Positions 7,984 to 16,087 of a stretch of 48,326 nt of DNA are shown here, one piece after another. Under the pieces are notes generated by a model. The model saw only the letters and a list, made by a program, of their open reading frames with translations. It did not search any database and was not told the DNA's origin. Made by a program: the position numbers and the translations under genes. Every line of letters starts with the position of its first letter. Position 1 is the stretch's first letter. This stretch comes from CAZSSM01 sp964609385 (GTDB lineage Bacteria > Planctomycetota > Planctomycetia > Isosphaerales > Isosphaeraceae). The stretch lies in assembly GCA_964609385.1 (NCBI GenBank), contig CAZSSM010000054.1:1-48326 (forward strand), given 5' to 3'.

Positions 7984-10179
7984 ATGACCTTGACGCCGAC
8001 AGCCACGCCGCCCGCCACACCGCCGCCAGCGGGTCAGGCCGGCGAGTACCTGACCCCCAAACTCCGCAAGGACCTCGTCGTCCAGAAAGTGTTCTACGAG
8101 GGGGTGACCCACTACGTGGTCAAAGAACCGATCGCCTTGAAGTACTTCCGCTTCAAGATCGAGGAGTTCTTCCTGCTGGAGCAGCTCGACGGCAAGCGGA
8201 CCCTGCTCGACGTCAAGCGGGCCTTCGAGCGCAACTACCGACCGCAGACGATCTCGATCGACGACCTGGTCCGGTTCGTGGCCCAACTGCACGAGGCCGG
8301 CATCGTCCAGATCGATACGCCCGAGCAGGCCCAGGCCCTCATCGACCGGGCCCGTAAGAAGAAGTGGAAGAAGATCGCGCAGTTCGCCACGAACATCCTC
8401 TACATCAAGATTCCGGTGACCGACCCGGAACGCTTGCTGACCTGGATGTATCCCTATCTGCGATGGATCTTCACGCCCTACTTCATGGCTTTCAGCGTCG
8501 GCCTGATGCTGGCGGCCCTCGGGCTGGTCGCCTCGCAATGGGACACCTTCTATGCCAAGCTGCCGACCTTCGACAGCTTCTTCAACTGGAAGAACATCCT
8601 GTTCTTTTGGTGTAGTCTGGGCATCGTCAAGGTCATCCACGAGTTCGGTCACGGCTTGACGGCCAAGCACTACGGCGGAGAAGTCCACGAGATGGGCATC
8701 CTGTTCCTCGTGCTAACACCGTGTCTCTATTGCGATGTGACTGACAGTTGGCTTTTGCCGAACAAATGGCACCGGATCTGGATCGCCGCTGCGGGGATTT
8801 ACGTCGAAGTCGTCATCGCGAGCCTGGCCACCTTCGTCTGGTGGAACACCGACGAGGGGCTGATCAACAGTTTGTCCCTCGCCACGATGTTCATCTGTTC
8901 GGTCAACACGGTCATGTTCAACGCCAACCCGCTGCTGCGGTACGACGGCTACTACGTGGCCTCGGACTGGTTAGAGATCCCGAACCTGCGGATCAAGAGC
9001 CAGCAGTTCTTCACCAACACGTTCCAGGAGAAGGTGCTGGGCCTGGAGGTGCCGCCCTCGGGCTACATGCCGCGCTCGCGTCGCCAACTGTTCATCATCT
9101 ACGCGGTCGCCTCCTACTTCTACCGCTGGTTCATCACGATCAGCATCATTTGGTTCCTCTACAACCTGCTCAAGCCCTATGGTCTCGGCTCGATCAGCGC
9201 TATGCTGGCCATGGGGGCCGGCGTCCCATTGCTGGGGATGCCGCTGTACAAAATGGGCAAGTTCGTCGTCACTCCTGGGAGGATGCGTAAGGTGAAGAAG
9301 CTGAGAGCGACCGCGATCCTGGGCGGATTCGCTGCCGTCGTGGCGACCGTCTTGCTGATCCCGTTCCCCTACTACGTCCAAGGGACGTTTTTCCTGGAGC
9401 CCCGTGACATCTCTTCGGTCTACGTCAAGGTGCCTGGTCGACTGACCGAGATCGGCGTCCGCGACGGCGATTGGATCGGCGAACCAGGTGTCCGGTTGGC
9501 GTCCCTAAGCAACCCGGAGTTGCTCCGTGAGCGAAGAATGCAAGAAGCGGAGCTTGATCTTCACTACATTTGGGCCGAACATTACAGCAGTATCAACAGC
9601 GGCCACCATCGGGCCGTGGCCGACAGTCATGTCCAGGCTGCCGAGGAGCTTCGGCCGGCCGTCGACACGGCCAATGAGCAGGTTGCCAAGTTGGTCCTGA
9701 CCGCGCCCCAGACTGGACAGATCATCGGGGCACCACACCCCCGCGAGATGGGGCGGTTCTACCGATCGGGAGAAGTTTACTGCCAGATCGGTGATCCGAA
9801 GCGGCTTGTCGCCCACCTGATCATGGAACAAACTGACATTGACCTGATCCGGGAAGGCAACAAGACCTGGTTGAAGGTTTACGGTAATGGAGAGCAGACG
9901 TTTACGAGCGAGGTCGACGACATCGCCGGGGTCAGCCGCGAGGAGATCCCGCCCGAACTGAGCTACATGGCCGGCGGTGAGATCGCGGCCGAGCCCGACC
10001 AGCAGACCGGCGCGGTCCGGCCGCTCAACGCGATGTACGAGGTCTTGATCCCGGTGGATAATGAGGAGTTGAGGCTCCACGTAGGACAACGTGGGTATGC
10101 CAAGATCTACGGCGGAGAGCATTGCCTGGGCTGGCGGTTCGGGCGGTTCCTCGCTAAGATCTTCCACTTCGCGATGTAA
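7984..10179 (+). CDS. PqqD-like / M50 site-2-type metallopeptidase / HlyD fusion membrane protein
   Basis: A 731-residue multidomain membrane protein. Residues ~20-125 (KDLVVQKVFYEGVTHYVV to LHEAGIVQI) look PqqD-like, the fold used to bind peptides in ribosomal-peptide pathways. The M50 core has HEFGH at H219-H223 and NPLLRYDG at N315-D321, the third zinc ligand being D321, so the protease site appears intact. Several hydrophobic segments surround it (~160-185, 200-225, 255-310, 370-460). After the last helix (TAILGGFAAVVATVLLIPF) comes a periplasmic HlyD-like part (GRLTEIGVRDGDWIGEPGV and VLTAPQTGQIIG). The layout resembles peptide-zinc-metalloprotease proteins of the YydH type, which work in peptide export or processing. 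It is the last gene of the cluster and is followed 20 bp later by a strong terminator. The substrate is unknown and no small precursor gene was recognised next to it. Confidence 0.83.
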   Translation: MTLTPTATPPATPPPAGQAGEYLTPKLRKDLVVQKVFYEGVTHYVVKEPIALKYFRFKIEEFFLLEQLDGKRTLLDVKRAFERNYRPQTISIDDLVRFVAQLHEAGIVQIDTPEQAQALIDRARKKKWKKIAQFATNILYIKIPVTDPERLLTWMYPYLRWIFTPYFMAFSVGLMLAALGLVASQWDTFYAKLPTFDSFFNWKNILFFWCSLGIVKVIHEFGHGLTAKHYGGEVHEMGILFLVLTPCLYCDVTDSWLLPNKWHRIWIAAAGIYVEVVIASLATFVWWNTDEGLINSLSLATMFICSVNTVMFNANPLLRYDGYYVASDWLEIPNLRIKSQQFFTNTFQEKVLGLEVPPSGYMPRSRRQLFIIYAVASYFYRWFITISIIWFLYNLLKPYGLGSISAMLAMGAGVPLLGMPLYKMGKFVVTPGRMRKVKKLRATAILGGFAAVVATVLLIPFPYYVQGTFFLEPRDISSVYVKVPGRLTEIGVRDGDWIGEPGVRLASLSNPELLRERRMQEAELDLHYIWAEHYSSINSGHHRAVADSHVQAAEELRPAVDTANEQVAKLVLTAPQTGQIIGAPHPREMGRFYRSGEVYCQIGDPKRLVAHLIMEQTDIDLIREGNKTWLKVYGNGEQTFTSEVDDIAGVSREEIPPELSYMAGGEIAAEPDQQTGAVRPLNAMYEVLIPVDNEELRLHVGQRGYAKIYGGEHCLGWRFGRFLAKIFHFAM

Positions 10180-10199
10180 AAGTCGTGGAGTGGAGTATC

Positions 10200-10247
10200 G
10201 GGGGCCGACGTGGAAGGGGAGAGCCACGTCGGCCCCCTTATTTTTTT
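10200..10247 (+). terminator. Rho-independent terminator after the HlyD/M50 cluster
   Basis: Perfect 14-bp GC-rich stem (10200-10213 with 10224-10237), ten-base loop, then TTATTTTTTT at 10238-10247. It lies 20 bp after the stop of the M50/HlyD gene and ends the three-gene transcript. Confidence 0.93.
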
Positions 10248-10425
10248 GCCGGACAATCACCATACGGGTCGCTAATGACCTCCGATCGTCCTTGACCATC
10301 CATGCTGGTCGTGAGGCGATCCTCTCTTTCGAACGAGGAGCTCTCGACAGGGCGCTTCAAGGTCTTCTTGGAGTGTTTTGAGGGACCGCTCAGCCCAGCT
10401 CGAGAGTTCCGCTCGACGCAGCCGA

Positions 10426-10453
10426 TTTCCTCAATGTATGGGCCGGCTACAAT
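10426..10453 (+). promoter_or_regulatory. Possible promoter of a leaderless HNH-gene transcript
   Basis: TACAAT at 10448-10453 is a good -10 match, with a weak -35 (TTTCCT at 10426-10431, 16-base spacing). The HNH gene's ATG starts only eight bases after the -10 and has no Shine-Dalgarno sequence, so the message may be leaderless. The match is short and could be chance. Confidence 0.3.
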
Positions 10454-10461
10454 AAGCGGTG

Positions 10462-10806
10462 ATGTCGTCGAGGTCCTCTAGTCATCTCGGTTTTCGGGGC
10501 ACGCGCGTGGATCCGCTGCAAACCTCCCGCAAGTTCGGTCCTTGCGACCTCTGCGAGCAGGCTCGTCCGTTGACCTTCCACCACCTGATCCCGCGCACCC
10601 TGCACTCAAACAAGTGGTTCCGCAAGCGGTTCGATCGCCAGACGATGCAGCGGACCGGCCTGATGATCTGCCGGATCTGCCACAACGGGATCCATAAGAT
10701 CATCCCAGACGCCAAGGATCTGGCACGCAACTATCGATGCCGCGACGACTTGCTGGCTCACCCGGGGATCGAGCGCCACGTCGCCTGGTCGCGCAAGCAG
10801 CGCTAA
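10462..10806 (+). CDS. Small HNH-type nuclease-like protein
   Basis: A 114-residue protein with the zinc and active-site residues of a treble-clef HNH protein: CDLC (C28, C31), TFHHLIPR (H40, H41), and CRICHNGIH (C70, C73, H74, H78). The sequence between, LHSNKWFRKRF, and the C-terminal LLAHPGIERHVAW match a widely distributed short stand-alone HNH family I recognise from many bacteria. Its cellular role is not established; it is not part of a recognisable restriction or toxin cassette here. ATG 10462 is chosen; a GTG immediately before it in frame is an alternative. There is no Shine-Dalgarno match. It sits alone between the M50-cluster terminator and the decarboxylase gene, 78 bp upstream of the latter. 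Confidence 0.8.
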   Translation: MSSRSSSHLGFRGTRVDPLQTSRKFGPCDLCEQARPLTFHHLIPRTLHSNKWFRKRFDRQTMQRTGLMICRICHNGIHKIIPDAKDLARNYRCRDDLLAHPGIERHVAWSRKQR

Positions 10807-10884
10807 GCCGCTCAGAGGTCCCTCAGAGCCTTTCTCCGCCCACGTCCTCGCGCCCCCCAAGCCCCCCGAGGAGCCCGATCCGTC

Positions 10885-12573
10885 ATGACGCTGACCGAGT
10901 ATCTCTTCCATCGGGTCCGTGAGGCGGGCGTGACGCATACCTTCGGGATCCCGGGCGACTTCGTCCTGCCGGTCTATGCGGTCCAGGATCAGGTAGGACT
11001 CGACACCGTCGTTTGCGCGCACGAGCCGGGCGTGGGTTTCGCCGCCGACGCCTATGCACGGCTCCGAGGATTGGGCGTGGCCCTGGTGACGTATGGCGCC
11101 GGGGCGTTGAACATGCTCAACCCGATCGCCTGTGCCTATGCCGAACAGATCCCTTTGCTGGTCGTCTGCGGCGGGCCGGAGATGCGTTACCGGCGCCCCG
11201 ACATCTACCTGCATCACGTCGTCAAGAGTCACGACAGCCAGCTTCGGATGATGCAGGAGGTGACCGTCGACGGGGCGATCCTGGGCGATCCGACCCGCGC
11301 TGCCGAGACGATCGACCGCGTCCTAGCCAACGTGCTTCGGCACCGACGTCCGGGTTATCTGGAGATCCCGCGCGACTTGGTCCAGGCCCCTCTTGATCCG
11401 CCCAACCGACCGCTCCGCGATTGGGACGACCCCCACGCGCCGGAACTCAATCAGGCGGCTCTGGACGAGGCTGTCGACGAGATCCTCACGATGATCGAAC
11501 GCGCCGAGCGGCCGGCCCTCTACGTCGGCATCGGCGTCCGACGCTACGGTCTGACTGCGTCGATCGTCCGGCTGGCCGAGGCCTGGGGCCTCCCGGTGAC
11601 GTCCTCGGTCCTCGGCAAGGCGTCGTTCCCCGAGAGCCATCCCCAGTTCGTGGGCGTCTATATGGGGGCCTTGGGCGACCAGAACGCCCGTGAGCTGCTC
11701 GATGGGTCTGACTGCGTTGTCGGGTTGGGCGTGATCCGGTTCGACACCAACACCGGATTCTGGACCGACCGAATCGCCCCCGAGTCGTTCGTCAGTATCG
11801 AGCCGGAAGCGACTCGGGTCCGGCACCACCGCTTCGACGCCGTGCCGATCGAGCGGGTCGTCGAGACGCTCCTCCAACGCGCCGATCGGGTGACCCCTCG
11901 CCCGCTGGCCTCCGCACCAACGATGCCGAGCCCGACCGAGTCCCCCCGCGATCCCAGTGCTCGGCTCCAGACTCGCGACGTCCTGTTGCAACTCCAAGGG
12001 CTCGACCAGTCGAAATACAGCTTCGTGGCCGATGTGGGCGACAGTTGGTTTATCGGCCTGGAACTTCGGGCCGACGTCTTCCTCGCGCCCGGTTACTACG
12101 CCTCGATGGGCTTTGGCGTCCCCGGAGGCTTGGGCGCGGGGATTGCCGACCGTTCGCGTCGGCCCTTCATCCTGGTTGGCGACGGCGCCTTCCAGATGAC
12201 TGGGACCGAACTGGCCACCCTGGTCGAGAACGGCTTGCAACCGATCGTCCTGCTGCTGAACAACTCCAGCTACGGGATGCTCGAAGCTCTGGACGGCCAT
12301 CGGCCCTACTACGATCGCCGGAGCTGGGACTATCCCGGTTTCGCCGAGAGCCTTGGTTGCCCCTCCGTTCGCGCCGAGACCGTTGCCCAACTTGGTCAGG
12401 CGATCGCCCGTGCTGAAGCCGATGGCGGACCGATCCTCATCGAGGCGGTCGTTTCCAAGGAAGACCTCTCCCCATTCCTCAGCCGGATCCGCCAGCATAT
12501 CCTCTCTGTCAAGAAAGCCGCTGCTGATCAGGCCCGCGCCGTCGAGACCACCTCCGGTTGGCTATCGCCCTGA
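10885..12573 (+). CDS. Thiamine-diphosphate 2-oxoacid decarboxylase (pyruvate/indolepyruvate decarboxylase type)
   Basis: This 562-residue ThDP enzyme has the three-domain length of the pyruvate decarboxylase family. The cofactor-activating glutamate is E47 (CAHEPGVGFAADAYAR). Adjacent histidines H110-H111 (YLHHVV) match the HH pair used by pyruvate and indolepyruvate decarboxylases and absent from acetolactate synthases. The diphosphate/Mg site runs from GDG (G432-G434) to NN (N459-N460). The middle domain includes YVGIGVRRYGL. The enzyme should turn a 2-oxo acid into an aldehyde and CO2; whether the substrate is pyruvate, phenylpyruvate, indolepyruvate or a branched-chain acid cannot be read from these motifs. 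It is flanked by the HNH gene and a convergent kinase gene 41 bp downstream, so it is probably monocistronic. Confidence 0.85.
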   Translation: MTLTEYLFHRVREAGVTHTFGIPGDFVLPVYAVQDQVGLDTVVCAHEPGVGFAADAYARLRGLGVALVTYGAGALNMLNPIACAYAEQIPLLVVCGGPEMRYRRPDIYLHHVVKSHDSQLRMMQEVTVDGAILGDPTRAAETIDRVLANVLRHRRPGYLEIPRDLVQAPLDPPNRPLRDWDDPHAPELNQAALDEAVDEILTMIERAERPALYVGIGVRRYGLTASIVRLAEAWGLPVTSSVLGKASFPESHPQFVGVYMGALGDQNARELLDGSDCVVGLGVIRFDTNTGFWTDRIAPESFVSIEPEATRVRHHRFDAVPIERVVETLLQRADRVTPRPLASAPTMPSPTESPRDPSARLQTRDVLLQLQGLDQSKYSFVADVGDSWFIGLELRADVFLAPGYYASMGFGVPGGLGAGIADRSRRPFILVGDGAFQMTGTELATLVENGLQPIVLLLNNSSYGMLEALDGHRPYYDRRSWDYPGFAESLGCPSVRAETVAQLGQAIARAEADGGPILIEAVVSKEDLSPFLSRIRQHILSVKKAAADQARAVETTSGWLSP

Positions 12574-12614
12574 GGTGTCAACGACTCGCGGGCGACTTGA
12601 GCTTGATTGGCTCG

Positions 12615-15600
12615 TTAGTCGGTCCGATCCGCATCAGTTGATCGACTCTCCAGCGCTTGGAGAATCTCCACGAACTCGGGATGGTCTCGGATCGCATCGA
12701 GGTCCGTGTCGTTCCGAAGGCTTTCCGCGTCGTCCCAGCCCTGTGCGACGGCTGCTCGGAGGGCTTCCAACGCCCGATCAACATCGGCCGAGGCGGTCGG
12801 CTTCGAGGACGGATCGATTCGTTGGGCGGCCGACGCGGCGAGCGCGAAATGGCAAGCCATATTATAGTATTTTGACGCTTCGGGTGCCGGCATCATCAAG
12901 ACGAGTTCCGCAGCTCGAAGGTAAGCGGCTCGAGACGACTCCGGCTGGTCATTGAGCAACATGACTTCGCCGAGGGTTCGATAGGTTATCTTCATGTTTT
13001 GGAGGCTGACGGTCTGAGGATCGCGTGCCAAGAGTCCCTCTCCAACGTCGGCGGAGCGTTGGAGCCATGTCAACGCGCGATCGAAGTGACCCGTATCGCG
13101 TTCCAATTCGCCAAGTCGCCCGAGAATCTCGACCAACGACTCGCGATAATCGCGGACGCGCCCACGGATCTCCTCGTCACTGCTGAGACGTTCCCGAAGG
13201 TTGAGGGCTTCCAGGAGCGATTGTCGAGCGGCATCGAGGTCACCGGCGTCCCGATGCGTCTCGGCCAGTTCAATCGCCATCAAGGAGGCGTTGTAGAGTT
13301 CCGAGGCGATCGGCTGAGGGAAGCTGGTCAACAGCGTCATGCCTTGGGAATAGGCGTCGATCGCCTCTTCGATCTCACCGTTCTCACGTGCGGCAGTCCC
13401 GAGGATGTCGTAACAATGTCCGAGTCGAGTCTGATCGTCACGTCGTCCACCTCCTTGTTCGACTAAGGCGATGGCGCGATCGTGGGCTTCTCGGGCCCAT
13501 TGCAGGGCCTCCTCGGGGTGATTCAGGTCATACGCGTTCTCGGCGCGGAGGATCAAGACTTCGACGAACTTGCTCTGGTAAACGAAGATGGAGGGGTGAT
13601 CGTTGACGAGCTGTTCCAGCAGGCTCGCCGCTTCTTCGAGGTCTCGGCTCGCCTGATCGAGCTGGTCGGCCTGACGTCGAAAGACGACCAACGTGACCAA
13701 CGCATTGCCCAGGTCATAAATCATGCCTCTTTGGTCGAGAGAGTCACCGCCCATCTCGCGATAGAGGGCGCAGACCGACTCCTGCAGGGCGATCGCCGAT
13801 TCCGGGTCGCCTCGAAGGTTGAGGAGGATCGCCAGGTTATACATCGATCCGGCCAGTTCGTTTCGGGCTCGCTTGAAGTTCGGGTCGATTTCTAAGAGAT
13901 TTTGATATGCATTCATAGCGGAATTCAGTTGGGCGATCGCTTCGTCCGGCTTTCCCATGATTCGGGCCAGGTTGGCCGAGTGAAAGATTGTCTGGGCGAG
14001 CCAGTATCGTACTTCGAGCGACTCAGGTTGCTCGGCCTGGAGATTGCGTAGGAGGGTCTGCGCCTCGCGGAGATCGGCCTGTATCCGTGGGAGCGGACGA
14101 TCGTTCATGAAGAAATCCGAGGTGCAGTGTCCGCTTAAGAGCGATGCCAACATCAGTCGAAGATCGAATGAGCGGGGCTGTTCGGCCAAGGCCTGGCGAG
14201 CGGCATCCACAGCGCGATCGAAGGTGATGGAGGCCTCGGCCATGGAGCCGGAACTCCGGGCGATCCGGCCGATTCGCTCATGAGCCAAGGCGACGACCGC
14301 GAGTGCCTCGTAAGTCTTGGCCGCATCGGCCTGCTTGAGGAGGTCCTGATAGTAGGGCAGGGCGGCGTCGAAGATCTGTTTCCGGATCGGTGTCAGGTGC
14401 GGCTGGTTTAGGAGCACCTCCTCGCCGACCAAGGTCAGCTCGTCGATCGCCCCCCGCGCAGTGATCAAGTTGGCGTTGGCGCGATCGCGCTCGTTGTTGG
14501 CGCGGTCACGTTCATCGAAGGCGTAGACCATCGCCGTTGTCGTTCCGACGATCCCGGCGATCAAGCACAGGACCGCCAAGACACCGGCCGCCACCGCCGC
14601 GCGATGACGACGCACGAACACCCCTAAGCGGTAAAGCATCGAGTCGCCTCGGGCTGTCACCGCTTCCCCGTTGAGGTGCCGATTGAGGTCGTCGACGAGC
14701 GCTTCGACGCTCGGATAGCGACGCTCCGGCTCGGGTCGGAGCGCCGTCAAGATGATCCCGTCCAGATCACCCCCGAGGACTCGTCTGAGAACCTGGGGCG
14801 AGGCATTGCGGACTGAGGCCAACTCCTCGGGGGTCAGCGTCTCCGTGGTCCCGTCGCGACTTGGGAGCGTCTTGGGCTGGAGCACTGCCTGGCTGGGCCG
14901 GATCGGCACCGTCTCGGAATCGATCACGCCGGGTTCACGGGATCGGGTCGGTTGGTGACCGGTCAGAAGTTCATAGAGGATCAAGCCCAGCGCGTAAACA
15001 TCGCTGGAGGTCGTCAACGGCTCGCCACGGATCTGCTCGGGGCTGGCGTAACGTGGGGTCATCGGAGCATAGCCGGTCTGCGTCCGAGGGCCGTCGTCGT
15101 GGTCTGGGTTCTCTTGGAGCAGTTTGGCGATCCCGAAGTCAATCAGGTGCACGTTGCCGTCACCGTCGACCAGGATGTTGGAGGGCTTGAGGTCGCGATG
15201 GATGACTGCGTGACGGTGGGCGTACTGGACCGCCTCGCAGGCCTGGAGGAAGAGCCGGATGCGTCCTGGGATCTCGAGTCGGTGCTGGTCACAGAAGGAA
15301 TCGACCCGTTGGCCATCGACGTAATCCATCACCACATAGGGCGATCCTTCGGGCGTGGTCCCGGCTTCGATTAGTCCCACGATCCGGGGGTGCCGCCCCA
15401 GGTCGGCCTGGATCCGTACTTCGTTCCGGAACCGATGAGCCAGTCCTTGAGGATCGCTGGGCGGGGGAAGGAACTTGATCGCGACGGTCTGTTCATAGTC
15501 GGCATCCTGACGCTGAGCGCGATGCACGACGCTCATGCCGCCACGACCGATCACCTCACCGACCTGGAACGCCCCGAGGCGATGACCTACGCGGTCCGCC

Positions 15601-15812
15601 TTGACGGGGAGGACCTCCAATGTCGGCGGGTCGAGGCGGGGGAAGACGGTGTCCCCCTCGGTCTGATGGGCTTCGAGCAGGTTCGCGAGCTGATCGCGGA
15701 GTTCGTGATCGGACCCGCATGCGCGTTCGAGGAACGCGGTCCGCTCGCTCTCGGGGCATCCCAATGCCTCATCGAAGAGCGTACGCAGCCGTTCCCAACG
15801 TTCCGAGTCCAT
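12615..15812 (-). CDS. Membrane-anchored Ser/Thr protein kinase with C-terminal TPR-like region
   Basis: A 1065-residue protein in three parts. The first ~60 residues (RTLFDEALGCPESERTAFLE) match a leader common to planctomycete kinases. The kinase domain (~80-345) has the glycine loop GRGGMSVVH, VAIKFLPP lysine, HRDLKPSN (H205, D207) and DFG, and SPEQIRG near the activation loop, so it should be active. A transmembrane helix (~404-431, GVLAVLCLIAGIVGTT) then leads to a ~600-residue helical tail with TPR-like repeats (for example NELAGSMYNLAILLNLRGD) for protein contacts outside the membrane. The start at 15812 (MDSERWERL) is chosen over a frame beginning 210 bases upstream because it matches the usual family N-terminus and has GGAG nearby. 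It is divergent from asnS. Its targets are unknown. Confidence 0.9.
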   Translation of the reverse strand: MDSERWERLRTLFDEALGCPESERTAFLERACGSDHELRDQLANLLEAHQTEGDTVFPRLDPPTLEVLPVKADRVGHRLGAFQVGEVIGRGGMSVVHRAQRQDADYEQTVAIKFLPPPSDPQGLAHRFRNEVRIQADLGRHPRIVGLIEAGTTPEGSPYVVMDYVDGQRVDSFCDQHRLEIPGRIRLFLQACEAVQYAHRHAVIHRDLKPSNILVDGDGNVHLIDFGIAKLLQENPDHDDGPRTQTGYAPMTPRYASPEQIRGEPLTTSSDVYALGLILYELLTGHQPTRSREPGVIDSETVPIRPSQAVLQPKTLPSRDGTTETLTPEELASVRNASPQVLRRVLGGDLDGIILTALRPEPERRYPSVEALVDDLNRHLNGEAVTARGDSMLYRLGVFVRRHRAAVAAGVLAVLCLIAGIVGTTTAMVYAFDERDRANNERDRANANLITARGAIDELTLVGEEVLLNQPHLTPIRKQIFDAALPYYQDLLKQADAAKTYEALAVVALAHERIGRIARSSGSMAEASITFDRAVDAARQALAEQPRSFDLRLMLASLLSGHCTSDFFMNDRPLPRIQADLREAQTLLRNLQAEQPESLEVRYWLAQTIFHSANLARIMGKPDEAIAQLNSAMNAYQNLLEIDPNFKRARNELAGSMYNLAILLNLRGDPESAIALQESVCALYREMGGDSLDQRGMIYDLGNALVTLVVFRRQADQLDQASRDLEEAASLLEQLVNDHPSIFVYQSKFVEVLILRAENAYDLNHPEEALQWAREAHDRAIALVEQGGGRRDDQTRLGHCYDILGTAARENGEIEEAIDAYSQGMTLLTSFPQPIASELYNASLMAIELAETHRDAGDLDAARQSLLEALNLRERLSSDEEIRGRVRDYRESLVEILGRLGELERDTGHFDRALTWLQRSADVGEGLLARDPQTVSLQNMKITYRTLGEVMLLNDQPESSRAAYLRAAELVLMMPAPEASKYYNMACHFALAASAAQRIDPSSKPTASADVDRALEALRAAVAQGWDDAESLRNDTDLDAIRDHPEFVEILQALESRSTDADRTD

Positions 15813-16087
15813 AATAATCCGCTCTCCCCGAATCTGAAGACACCCTGCATTCCAGCATGGCCTTGAACGTTGGGCATCACGCGTCGAAGGTCGTCGATGC
15901 CCCGGGTTCATCAGAACGCATCGGGTGGCTCCTCGTCGAGCGAGAACGCAGCGCGATGGGGCCTCGGGATTGCTCAGGACGACGCGTCGGACCGGTCGAC
16001 AACCGGATCCAGGCTGGACCATAATCCGAAGAATCAGGACGTTCAGCGAGCGTCGAACGGTTGGGATTTCTCGGGATGGAGCGAGCG

